Under the pieces are notes generated by a model. That model was given only the letters and a program-made list of their open reading frames with translations, was not told the origin of the DNA and did no database searches. A DNA stretch of 64,000 nt from an uncultured Desulfovibrio sp. (GTDB lineage Bacteria > Desulfobacterota > Desulfovibrionia > Desulfovibrionales > Desulfovibrionaceae), in assembly GCA_934546745.1 (NCBI GenBank), contig CAKTDV010000009.1, forward strand, positions 1-64,000, given 5' to 3'. The position numbers and the translations under genes were made by a program. This document shows, one piece after another, positions 1 through 7,590 of this stretch (position 1 is its first letter; each line of letters starts with the position of its first letter).

Positions 1-148
1 TTGTACGATGAAAAAACGGCGTATCGCCTGCGAACTTGGCCGGTCTTAATCCCTTTATGAATCAGGTCTATTTGTACGATGAAAAAACGGCGTATCGCCT
101 GCGAACTTGGCCGGTCTTAATCCCTTTATGAATCAGGTCTATTTGTAC
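1..148 (-). CRISPR. CRISPR array, leader end, cut by window edge
   Basis: Two complete 71-base units lie at 7-77 and 78-148, plus the last six bases of another repeat at 1-6. The repeat is about 35 bases (43-77 and 114-148) and the spacer about 36 (7-42 and 78-113). Read on the minus strand, the repeat begins GTACAAATAGACC and ends GGGATTAAGAC. The last eight bases, ATTAAGAC, resemble the usual ATTGAAAC 5' handle, so transcription is probably on the minus strand, in line with the cas genes. Both visible spacers are identical, so repeat borders are uncertain by a base or so. The array continues past position 1. Confidence 0.9.
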
Positions 149-436
149 AGCTACCTCCCCAAGGCCACGTCGGGCGCGGGTTTGCGGGGACGTTTGCGCG
201 AACCTTCGCGGTTGCGATCGCCGTGTGGCAGGGCATAGGCTGGCATGATTTTCTATCCTCCTGAAATGACAAGAAAAAACAGTCCGCGCGACCTTTTGGA
301 AGCGTTTTTCAAAAAAAGCTGTTATTCCAGTATGTTAGAAAAACAGCCTTCCCCGTCCGGCAAGGTCGCGTCCGGAGGCGGGATGAACGTTCGCTCCGGA
401 GCGCGACTGTCGCGTTCGACACAGGATAGCCGTTTT
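149..436 (-). promoter_or_regulatory. CRISPR leader region
   Basis: This stretch of about 290 bases lies between the last cas2 gene and the first repeat, where the leader and array promoter are expected. I see no convincing promoter hexamers. On the minus strand it holds a strong ribosome-binding site (AGGAGG, about 255-262) in front of the 31-codon frame at 151-246. The rest shows no recognisable coding sequence. Confidence 0.45.
151..246 (-). CDS. possible 31-residue basic peptide in the CRISPR leader
   Basis: An ATG at 244-246 follows AGGAGG at a good distance. The frame runs 31 codons and stops at 151-153, two bases before the first repeat. The peptide is basic in the middle (KRPRKP). 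I do not recognise it. It may be the start of an older gene cut off by the array, or chance. The only support is the strong ribosome-binding site. Confidence 0.25.
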   Translation of the reverse strand: MPAYALPHGDRNREGSRKRPRKPAPDVALGR

Positions 437-721
437 TCACAAAAGAATCCAGCTGGAATCGCCACTGGGAAAACTGACGGCCCCCAGCCCCTGTTTTCCC
501 GCCTCGCAGGAGGCGCACAGCGGGAAAATTTTGATCCCGTCTTCCTCTTCCTCAATAACGGCGCGCAACCGTCGCTCCATTTCTCTTCTCGCTGTTTCGG
601 AAAGGCGCAGTTCAAAGACGGATTTCTGTATACGAACGCCATAATCCTGCAAAATAGCGGCGACCTTGTTCAGCCGCCGGCCGTCGGAAATATCATAGAT
701 GGCAAGGTAGCTGTTTTCCAT
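437..721 (-). CDS. cas2: CRISPR-associated Cas2, second copy
   Basis: 94 residues. Cas2 dimerises and bridges two Cas1 dimers during spacer integration. The N-terminus has the family pattern, a first strand ending in YDISD followed by a helix, then QKSVFEL and the strand IKIFPLC. The start codon directly follows the stop of the preceding cas2 gene with no gap, so the two are probably translationally coupled. This copy is clearly diverged from its neighbour, not a recent duplicate. It is the last gene of the cas operon before the leader. Confidence 0.88.
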   Translation of the reverse strand: MENSYLAIYDISDGRRLNKVAAILQDYGVRIQKSVFELRLSETARREMERRLRAVIEEEEDGIKIFPLCASCEAGKQGLGAVSFPSGDSSWILL

Positions 722-997
722 TCAGATGATGATCCAGTCTGTCTGTAGCAATTTGAGGCCCTGACCAAGGATGCGCCCCTTTCTGGCGCAGCGGGAGCAC
801 AAGGGGTAAAAGACGATGGAGTCCCGATCGCCCAGATCAAGCTGTTGCATGAAACGCATGACGGCCCGCAGGATTGCCGGATCCATGTCGCATTCAAACA
901 CGGATTTTTGCGAGTGCAGCCCTTTTTCCTTGAGAAAGGCGAAGATTTTCCCGCGCAGCCGGTTGTCGCTGATATCATAGCCAACAAGAACGTGCAT
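722..997 (-). CDS. cas2: CRISPR-associated Cas2, first copy
   Basis: 91 residues, normal Cas2 length. It shows YDISDNRLRGKI at the N-terminus, then SQKSVFEC and the strand SIVFYPLC. It begins 11 bases after cas1 and abuts the second cas2 gene. Both copies keep the core residues, so neither looks like an obvious pseudogene. Most adaptation modules carry a single cas2, so the pair could form a heterodimer, or one could be redundant. The sequence cannot decide this. Confidence 0.88.
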   Translation of the reverse strand: MHVLVGYDISDNRLRGKIFAFLKEKGLHSQKSVFECDMDPAILRAVMRFMQQLDLGDRDSIVFYPLCSRCARKGRILGQGLKLLQTDWIII

Positions 998-1008
998 GGC
1001 GCGGCCCC

Positions 1009-2160
1009 TCAGCGCAGCATGAGCGGGCGGTATTCCTCCACCTCTCCCTCGATAAGACGGCGGTAGAGGCGGGCCTGAAAAACAAGGGCGTCGGCATAGG
1101 ACATATGCCGTTCCGCCGCCGGATGGAAGAATTCGGTCTCCATTTTTTTGGAAAAGGCGGCAAGCACCTTGCGGAAAGCCTCCTTGCGCAGGAGCACGGG
1201 CCGCTTTCCCGGCGAGGGCGCATCCGACGGCGGCGTGTCCAGTTGTTCGCCCGGCAGATCGCTGACATCCGGCACGGCGTTTTCCGGCGTCATGAGACCG
1301 ATGGGATCGCGCAGCACCGCGTCCAGTTCGTCGTTTTTTTCCAGATCGTCCGGATCCGTTTCCGGTAAGGGCGTTTCAAAATCCTCCTTGTGCAGCATAC
1401 GCATGTTGAACAGGGAAATGGTCAGGGTATCGGCCAGCATGGCCCGGAATTCCTCCACCAGATCGAGCGGCAGTGACTGGCGGCCATAGGCCGCCGTATG
1501 CAGGCAGGCCGGATAGGGATCCAGCCCCGCAATGCGGATGGCGGCGCAGCAGCGGTTGATAAGCAGGGTGTACAGCAGCGACAGCACGGCGTTGACCGGA
1601 TCCGTCGGTGGGCGGCGCACACGGCGGGAAAACCCCCATTCCTGGTTGAAGGCCAGCGGCAGATACCGGAAATAACAGGCCGCGCCGCTGCCCTCGAGAC
1701 CGCGCAGACTCTCCACGTCGTGCGCCTGTTCCGCTTTGTCCGCCAGCAGGCGCAGCTCCCGCGCGGCGTTGCCCGCCGCCTCCTGACCCCGGCTGCGTTT
1801 GATGCGCGCCAGCACGGTGGCCTGATTGAGCAGCTTGCCCTGCACGATGCGGCGGGCTGTCCGTGTGCGGAAGGCCGTGTCCTCGGCAAGGGCAAACTGT
1901 TTTTTGCGCAGGAAGATGTTGGCCGGCTCCTTGTCCGCCAGCCGTCCCATATAGCGCCCGTCACGGCGAAGAAAGACGGTGTCCACGCCTTCACGCAGCA
2001 GCAGAAAGAGCGCCGGGGGCGTCAGCTGTACATTGCCGAACAGCAGAAGCTGCTCCAGCCGCTCGGTAAACAGGGTTCGTGTCGCTTCCGGGGTCGTCAC
2101 TATCAGCCGTCGGCCTTCACGGCTGATTTTCGCGCCCTGTTCGCAGATATAGGCGATCAT
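1009..2160 (-). CDS. cas1: CRISPR integrase Cas1
   Basis: 383 residues. Cas1 is the metal-dependent integrase that inserts spacers. Likely catalytic residues are present: E156 in GLEGSGA, H221 in LDPYPACLH, and the acidic cluster LDLVEEF at 232-238. About 60 residues rich in D, E and P (roughly 262-320) are inserted before the C-terminal helix KEAFRKVL, which makes the protein longer than the usual 320-345. The ATG start gives a good N-terminal strand (MIAYICEQGAKI). It sits between csm5 and the cas2 pair. The gene appears intact although the effector genes of the locus are lost. Confidence 0.93.
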   Translation of the reverse strand: MIAYICEQGAKISREGRRLIVTTPEATRTLFTERLEQLLLFGNVQLTPPALFLLLREGVDTVFLRRDGRYMGRLADKEPANIFLRKKQFALAEDTAFRTRTARRIVQGKLLNQATVLARIKRSRGQEAAGNAARELRLLADKAEQAHDVESLRGLEGSGAACYFRYLPLAFNQEWGFSRRVRRPPTDPVNAVLSLLYTLLINRCCAAIRIAGLDPYPACLHTAAYGRQSLPLDLVEEFRAMLADTLTISLFNMRMLHKEDFETPLPETDPDDLEKNDELDAVLRDPIGLMTPENAVPDVSDLPGEQLDTPPSDAPSPGKRPVLLRKEAFRKVLAAFSKKMETEFFHPAAERHMSYADALVFQARLYRRLIEGEVEEYRPLMLR

Positions 2161-2192
2161 GCTTCCGCTCCATCCATCCTTGTTGTGCCGCG

Positions 2193-3719
2193 CTATTCTC
2201 CCAGAATTTCCCTGACGCGCGCCACTTTTTCCTTCTGTTTTTTGCTGGGCTTTTTCCCCTGCCGGTTATCGCGAGCCTGCCAGAATGCCTTGAGTTTTTC
2301 AGCGGCCTGACGCCGTAGGGGGTCGTCCATGCCGTCAAGTTGCCGGAAAAGTTCCAGCGCGGTGGTAGCGTCCGCATCGGAAAAGTCCAGGGCCCGCAGC
2401 GCCCGCTCCTGGGGGGAGAGTCGCGCCAACAGGGCTTCGCGTTCCGCGGCTTCCCGCTCTTTGCGTTCCTGCTCTTCCTGCGCCCTTGCCGTGGCTTCAC
2501 GCCTCAGGCGTGCCTGTTCCATCGCCTCCCGCAACCTCGTCTCCTGTTCGCCGCGCTGGCGATGCCGCTCCCGTTGCGCTTCGGCAAGAGACACCTGCAC
2601 GGCGCGTACCCCTTTTTCGTATTCCTCCAGCGAACAGAAATGGAGGATGGCCCAGCCGAAGGGGCGTTGCCTATCGGCCAGAGTGCGCGTTTTGCCGTAC
2701 CCTTTTTTCAGCTCCGGCGCGTTGCGGCTGACGGTAACGCATTCGATATGCGAATACCGCCCCACGCGGACAAGCCATTCCCGTTCCGGATCAAGCTTCT
2801 CCACACGATCGCGGACGGCGCGCAGGGCCTGCCCTGCCTCCTTCAGATGTGGCATGGCATAGAAGGTATCCCATTCCTTCTGAAAACGTTCTTTGTAGAA
2901 GGCATTGCACAGTTTGCCCAGCTCCCGCCAGGAAATCAGGCTGCCATTTGGTAATTCCACAGCGGGCTGGCCGCTGCGGCAATCCAGATGCAGGCTGCCG
3001 TAGGGCGGCGGCGTTTTCGTTTCGCCAACGGGAAGCAGGGCCTCGCAGGGCGGCTTGGGTGTACCGCGTTTGCCCGGGGTGGCGGCGCGCCGTACCTCCC
3101 GGGCGGTCACAATGCCGGTGGCCTGCGGGGCAAGAGGTATGTCCGCCACCTTGAGGGCCTGCATGGCATGTTCGGTACTGGGGCCGAACATGTCTTTCAG
3201 CACGTCGTTATAGTTCGTTCTGGAAAGGCGGCACGTCGGGGACAGTTTTTCGTTCAGCGCATTTATAAGCGGCGTGCTCAGCGCTCCCTTGAGGGAGGAA
3301 CCGGGCAGAAAAGCGCCACCGCTGACGGCAGCGCGCGCCAGAGGGAGCACTTCGGCCTTGCTGTTGCTCTGGGGATTCTTGATGTTCTCTTGCAGCTCCT
3401 TCCCTGTGGCGGGCAACGTGATGGGCAGCCGGGCATAGGCGTACCGTGCGACATCGAGCCGTTCCGCCAGCAGCGTGCGCAGGCGCGCCATATCGGACAG
3501 CGCGACCTCTCCCACCTCACCTGTAGCATAGGCTTCCCGCAGCCAGGCGGCGCCGTCCACAAGATAGAGGATGTAGTGGTGTCCTTCCTTGCGGACAACG
3601 TAGTCCAGCGGGGTGAACGGCTCTCCCGACCCCACAAAAACCGGCGTGAGAACCTCCAGGCGGAAAGGTTTGAAGCCGTGTGCGTCCCAGCGGCGGGGAA
3701 GGTTTTTCGAATCGGCCAT
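2193..3719 (-). CDS. csm5: type III-A RAMP protein Csm5 with coiled-coil tail
   Basis: 508 residues. Csm5 caps the 3' end of the crRNA in the Csm complex and helps its maturation. RAMP features are the first strand VLTPVFVGSG (23-32), the glycine-rich segment LPGSSLKGAL (138-147), and a late TRTLADRQRPFGW. About 120 residues beyond the RAMP core, starting near 388, form a highly charged R/E/Q-rich coiled coil, longer than usual for the family. The start lies one base after the csm4 stop. The gene is intact, but its partners Csm2, Csm3 and Cas10 are not encoded here. Confidence 0.85.
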   Translation of the reverse strand: MADSKNLPRRWDAHGFKPFRLEVLTPVFVGSGEPFTPLDYVVRKEGHHYILYLVDGAAWLREAYATGEVGEVALSDMARLRTLLAERLDVARYAYARLPITLPATGKELQENIKNPQSNSKAEVLPLARAAVSGGAFLPGSSLKGALSTPLINALNEKLSPTCRLSRTNYNDVLKDMFGPSTEHAMQALKVADIPLAPQATGIVTAREVRRAATPGKRGTPKPPCEALLPVGETKTPPPYGSLHLDCRSGQPAVELPNGSLISWRELGKLCNAFYKERFQKEWDTFYAMPHLKEAGQALRAVRDRVEKLDPEREWLVRVGRYSHIECVTVSRNAPELKKGYGKTRTLADRQRPFGWAILHFCSLEEYEKGVRAVQVSLAEAQRERHRQRGEQETRLREAMEQARLRREATARAQEEQERKEREAAEREALLARLSPQERALRALDFSDADATTALELFRQLDGMDDPLRRQAAEKLKAFWQARDNRQGKKPSKKQKEKVARVREILGE

Positions 3720-3720
3720 A

Positions 3721-4542
3721 TCAGCGGACCTCCTCGGCCAAGCGACAGGGCAGAGCCAGCGGATGCGTTATCTGAACAATGCGATCCTGGGGATGGATAC
3801 CCCGCAGGACAAACGGACCTTTGGGGAAGCGGTGCAACAGGCTCCCTTCCCGCAGCAGCAGTATCGGATTCTTGAAGGGACTGATCCCCGTGCCCCAGAC
3901 CTTGCCGCGTTTGGTCTCCGTGGCATACCAGCCGTCCAGATCCGTCATGTCCGGAGCGGCGCATACCGAAAGCAGGAGAGCGTCCGGGCCGTCGTTTTCC
4001 AGATCGCTGGGGCGGAAGTCCGGATCGTTTTCCACGGCAAAGCGGCCCTTGCCGGTGGCCGCATCCTTGCCAAAGCCCAGTTCCCCCACTTCCGCCAGCA
4101 GGGAAAGCAGATCGTCCGCCGCATCCGTGCGGGCGTAGAGGTGGAGGCGCGTATCCTCCCGGAACCAGCGCAGGCGGTTGAAATACAAGGCTCCTTCCAG
4201 AGCTCCGCCGCTACGCCGATCCACGGCCACATGCGGTTCAACCGTATGTGCGTCAGGCGCGTTGGCGCAGCCGTCCTGTTGCGGCAGGGCGCGGGCGCAG
4301 AAGGCCGCGAACAGGCCGCGCACGGAAAGGTTCCCGGCGTGTTTCCGCCAGTCCCCAAGCGGCAGATACGCCCGCTTGCGGAAACGTTTGAAGGCCTGCA
4401 GAGCCCCGCCAAGATCCAGGGCGGCCCCCGTGCGGTCTGTGAAGGCGCGCTCCTCATCTACCCATTGGCGAAAGAGGGCGCGCGGTACGGGAGGCAGACG
4501 CGGGGCAAAGAGGTCTCCTGCCGGCAGCGCTGCGGACGACAC
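3721..4542 (-). CDS. csm4: Csm4, truncated at the 5' end
   Basis: Csm4 is the subunit that holds the crRNA 5' handle next to Cas10. The best start is a GTG at 4542, giving 273 residues that begin SSAALPAGDLFAPRLPP. In full Csm4 proteins the matching segment lies about 50-60 residues in, after a first strand and an ADTLF-like motif. Those are absent. The frame is open upstream only to the cas6 stop codon (4567-4569), which lies in the same frame. So the 5' end of csm4 was removed at a junction within about 25 bases of cas6. The rest (GFGKDAATGKGRF, GTGISPFKNPI) looks intact. Probably non-functional. Confidence 0.75.
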   Translation of the reverse strand: MSSAALPAGDLFAPRLPPVPRALFRQWVDEERAFTDRTGAALDLGGALQAFKRFRKRAYLPLGDWRKHAGNLSVRGLFAAFCARALPQQDGCANAPDAHTVEPHVAVDRRSGGALEGALYFNRLRWFREDTRLHLYARTDAADDLLSLLAEVGELGFGKDAATGKGRFAVENDPDFRPSDLENDGPDALLLSVCAAPDMTDLDGWYATETKRGKVWGTGISPFKNPILLLREGSLLHRFPKGPFVLRGIHPQDRIVQITHPLALPCRLAEEVR

Positions 4543-4566
4543 GCGGAAACCGTGGGCTGGTGTGTT

Positions 4567-5493
4567 TCAGTTCAGCTCAAGAGCGCCAAGGCCGAAACTG
4601 CTTTGCTTGCCAATATGCGCCATGCGGGCAAAATCAAGGTATTCCCCAAAAACGGCCACAGGCCCCTGATAGACGATGCGCCCCGTCAGTCCGCCGAGTT
4701 GCATGACTGTCCGTTGGCGGCCGGAATAGCGGCTCCAGTCTTCCCAGCGCAGGGCGTTTTCCGCGATGGTCACGGTGGAGGCCGTCTGGAGCAGCGTGGA
4801 AAACTCCTCCTGCGGCAAACGGAAGGTTTCGCCATCCAGCGCGTACAGGCTTCTGATACGGCGCATAATGAGATGCAGCAGGGTTGTGAAATCCAGTGTG
4901 GCGGACAGCCGGTTTTCCACTTTGAAGCGCAGAGGCGTCACAAGGCGGCATGGCAGGAGGCCATTGCCGTCCGCCGGGCATGGCGTGGGGAGCGGAAGAT
5001 TCCGCGTCTCGATGTCATGAAGCCGCTCTGTGCGCGCATCATAGATCGATCTGCCGTCCAGCAGCACATCCTCGACAAGAAATCTTCCCTGACCATGTTC
5101 CGTTCCCCGTCCCATGCCGCGTTGTCCGGCCAGCGTGAAGGCATGGATGAAATAGGGCAGGTACTCCGTGGCATAGGAAAAAAGCTTCAAACCAAAGGAA
5201 AAGGTTTCTCCTGCCGCATACTCCGTTTGTCGATCCTGGGCTGGCTCGATGCAGAAGGGCGGCGGCAGCAGCGGCGCGGTGCCACTTCCCCCAGGTGCGG
5301 ATGCCGCGGTAAAAAGGCGGGGAAAGACGCATGTGGCACGCAGCATACAGTGAAAACATTCGCTTTTTTGCGTCATGCAGACGGCACGGCGCAGGCAGAC
5401 GCCCAGAGCGCCGCGCAGCATGGAGCCTTTGTACGCGGAGAAGAGGCCGTTGTTTTTGAGACGGCAGATGAAGCGGACGGAAAGAATTTTCAT
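4567..5493 (-). CDS. cas6: CRISPR pre-crRNA endoribonuclease Cas6
   Basis: 308 residues. Cas6 cuts the repeat RNA to release crRNAs. The C-terminus has the family's glycine-rich loop, GKQSSFGLGALEL, and ends there, so the 3' end is complete. A Cys cluster (CFHC-X4-C) near residues 46-53 is typical of the PF10040-like group. It is the first gene of the cas operon, 45 bases downstream of aroK on the same strand. Normally cas10, csm2 and csm3 would follow. Here the truncated csm4 follows directly. Confidence 0.85.
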   Translation of the reverse strand: MKILSVRFICRLKNNGLFSAYKGSMLRGALGVCLRRAVCMTQKSECFHCMLRATCVFPRLFTAASAPGGSGTAPLLPPPFCIEPAQDRQTEYAAGETFSFGLKLFSYATEYLPYFIHAFTLAGQRGMGRGTEHGQGRFLVEDVLLDGRSIYDARTERLHDIETRNLPLPTPCPADGNGLLPCRLVTPLRFKVENRLSATLDFTTLLHLIMRRIRSLYALDGETFRLPQEEFSTLLQTASTVTIAENALRWEDWSRYSGRQRTVMQLGGLTGRIVYQGPVAVFGEYLDFARMAHIGKQSSFGLGALELN

Positions 5494-5538
5494 TTTTTCA
5501 GAAGGTATGCTTTCGAGGGGAAGACACCTACTCTCGTC

Positions 5539-6069
5539 TTATTCAGGACAGAGGCGTTGCAGCAAGGCGCAGAGGTCGTGGATGGGAAGGGTGGCGTCAA
5601 CCCAGTGGCGGGCCGAGGACTTATAGAGTGGCAGGCGTTCCGCAAGGACGGCGGCGGCCTCAAGCGCCGTATTGCCGCCGGTGAGGCTGGGGCGCTGCGA
5701 CGGCAGGGCGCGGCGCGTCAGGCGGGCGGTCAGGGTCGCGGCCGGAGCCTGGAGGAAGACGGTCTCGCCCGCGTGGCGGAGAAAACGACGGTTTTCTTCC
5801 GCAAGCACCATGCCGCCGCCTGTGGCAATCACGCCGCGCGGGGCGTCGGGATAGCCGCAACGGCGCGCGGCCTCTTTGAGAGCCTCACTCTCAAGACGCC
5901 GGAAAACGGGCCAGCCTTCTTCCGCGACGATGTCGGCAATACTGCGTTGTTCCCGCTCCTGTATCAGGGCGTCCGTATCGGTGAAGGGGACGCGGCGCAA
6001 CGCGGCAAGCTGCCGGCCGACCGTTGTCTTGCCGCAGGCGCGCGGTCCCACAAGAAAGATAAGCGACAT
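5539..6069 (-). CDS. aroK: shikimate kinase
   Basis: 176 residues, the normal length. It phosphorylates shikimate at O3 with ATP in chorismate synthesis. The P-loop GPRACGKTTVG is at 8-18, the shikimate-binding DTDALIQ near 31, and IATGGGMVL near 85. Its start is 30 bases after the M24 peptidase gene. It is the last gene of the minus-strand run that begins at pyrK, before the cas genes. It could be called aroL, since the two paralogues cannot be separated by sequence here. Confidence 0.93.
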   Translation of the reverse strand: MSLIFLVGPRACGKTTVGRQLAALRRVPFTDTDALIQEREQRSIADIVAEEGWPVFRRLESEALKEAARRCGYPDAPRGVIATGGGMVLAEENRRFLRHAGETVFLQAPAATLTARLTRRALPSQRPSLTGGNTALEAAAVLAERLPLYKSSARHWVDATLPIHDLCALLQRLCPE

Positions 6070-6099
6070 GGAATTTCCCCTGTATGGATCGGACGGATG

Positions 6100-7176
6100 T
6101 CAGAACAGCGTCGCGCCGTCTTCCGTAATGAGGGCCGTGTGTTCCCAGCGGACGCCGCCCCATTGCGGGTAGTAGAGGCCGGGTTCCACGGTGACGACCA
6201 TACCGGCGCGCAGGGTGTCGCCGTAGCGCGGGTTGAGGTTGGGGGCCTCGTGCGTCTCAAGGCCAACGCCGTGCCCGAGTCCGTGGGTGAAGTGCGCCTC
6301 AACGCCCGCGTTTTCAAAGACGCGGCGGGCGGCGGCGTAGGCATCGCGCATGGGCAGGCCCGGTCGCAGTACGGCAAGGGCGGCTTTCTGGGCGGACTGT
6401 ACCTGTTCCAGCGAGCGCAGGAAGGCGTCCGACGGTCTGTCGCCTATCCAGAAGGTGCGGGTTTGATCAGAGCAGTAATCCCGCACGCGGCAGCCGGTAT
6501 CGATCAGGACAGGGCAATTTTCGCTGACGCGGGTGGAACCGGGTACGGCATGCGGCAGCGCGGCGTTGGGCCCCACGGCGACGATATTGGGGAATGCCAG
6601 CTCCGAAGCGCCATGCTCACGGAAATAGCGTTCGATGTCCCAGCTCAGCTCCTGTTCGCTGCGGCCAGGGATGATTTTGTCGCGAACCCAGGTGAGCATG
6701 GCGTGGCTGAGCTGGAAAGAGGCGCGCAGCGCGGCTATTTCGTCGCCGTCCTTGACGATGCGCAGGGCTTCCACCAGGCCGTCGGCGGCCTCAAGCGCCA
6801 GACCGGGCGCGGCATGGCGCAGGGCGCGGGCAAAGGCATGGCTCACGCTGGCGGCCTCAAAGCCGATGCGCAGGCCGCAGGAGCGCAGGAGGCGGGCGAG
6901 ATGGGAGATGCCGTCGCCACTGTAGATAAAGATGTGATCCGCGTCCCAGAGGCGCGCGGCGGCGTCGGCATAGCGGGCGTCGGTCGCCAGCCAGTCATGG
7001 CCGTTGGCGCGGATGACAAGGCGTCCGGCGCTTTCATTGAACTGGGGATCATGCAGTTCAAAGCCGGAAAGGTAGTAGCGGTTGGGCGCGGCGCTGACAA
7101 GCAGCGCGTCCAGCCCGCGATCTCTGATGGCGGCCCGCAGTTTCTCGCGGCGCAGGGCATGAGTGGCGGCATTCAT
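6100..7176 (-). CDS. M24 family Xaa-Pro aminopeptidase
   Basis: 358 residues. Creatinase-type N-terminal domain to about 125, then an M24 metallopeptidase domain. Metal ligands are seen in order: LIDTGCRVRDYCSDQTRTF (two Asp), HGLGHGVGLETHE (His), VEPGLYYP (Glu) and the final Glu in RWEHTALI. It should cleave N-terminal residues before proline in cytoplasmic peptides. The start overlaps the mutT stop by four bases (ATGA), so translation is probably coupled. Confidence 0.92.
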   Translation of the reverse strand: MNAATHALRREKLRAAIRDRGLDALLVSAAPNRYYLSGFELHDPQFNESAGRLVIRANGHDWLATDARYADAAARLWDADHIFIYSGDGISHLARLLRSCGLRIGFEAASVSHAFARALRHAAPGLALEAADGLVEALRIVKDGDEIAALRASFQLSHAMLTWVRDKIIPGRSEQELSWDIERYFREHGASELAFPNIVAVGPNAALPHAVPGSTRVSENCPVLIDTGCRVRDYCSDQTRTFWIGDRPSDAFLRSLEQVQSAQKAALAVLRPGLPMRDAYAAARRVFENAGVEAHFTHGLGHGVGLETHEAPNLNPRYGDTLRAGMVVTVEPGLYYPQWGGVRWEHTALITEDGATLF

Positions 7177-7586
7177 GCGTCTTCCTCCTGGGGACCGTGG
7201 GGCGGCAGTGTGGCGACAAGCTCCGTATCGGCGGGGAGCAGGGGGAGCTCGGCGGCTTCGGCGGGAGTCACCCAGCGGATGTTCTGTCCCTCCCGCGCGC
7301 AGGGTTCGCCCGCGAACGCGATCACATGAAAGAAATACAGGCGCACATGGAGACCATATTCCTCATAGACGTGCGTCGTCGTTTTCCAGAAACGGCAGCC
7401 GCGGACGCCGATGCCCAGCTCTTCGGCCAGTTCGCGCGTCAGGGCCTCCTGAGGGGTTTCCCCCTGTTCCAGCTTGCCGCCGGGGAATTCCCAGTAGCCC
7501 TCATGCGCCTTGCCTTCAGGGCGCTGTGCGGCAAGAAGGCGTCCTCTGCGCCAGATCAGACCTACGGCGACCTCTCTCTGTTTCAT
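7173..7586 (-). CDS. mutT: MutT-type Nudix hydrolase
   Basis: 137 residues. The Nudix box runs at about 36-58 (GGKLEQGE then REL-EE-GI) and fits GX5EX7REUXEEXGU. MutT proteins hydrolyse 8-oxo-dGTP. This substrate is inferred from length and the N-terminal VAVGLIWRRGRLLAAQRP, typical of MutT. It lies five bases after the ABC-F gene and overlaps the M24 peptidase start. Other small-nucleotide Nudix roles remain possible. Confidence 0.88.
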   Translation of the reverse strand: MKQREVAVGLIWRRGRLLAAQRPEGKAHEGYWEFPGGKLEQGETPQEALTRELAEELGIGVRGCRFWKTTTHVYEEYGLHVRLYFFHVIAFAGEPCAREGQNIRWVTPAEAAELPLLPADTELVATLPPHGPQEEDA

Positions 7587-7590
7587 ATAC

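Noticed and set aside
3613..7329. A 1238-codon open frame on the plus strand
   Set aside because: It runs antisense to csm5, csm4, cas6, aroK and the M24 peptidase gene, all with clear motifs. Such frames are common in GC-rich DNA. No domain is visible.
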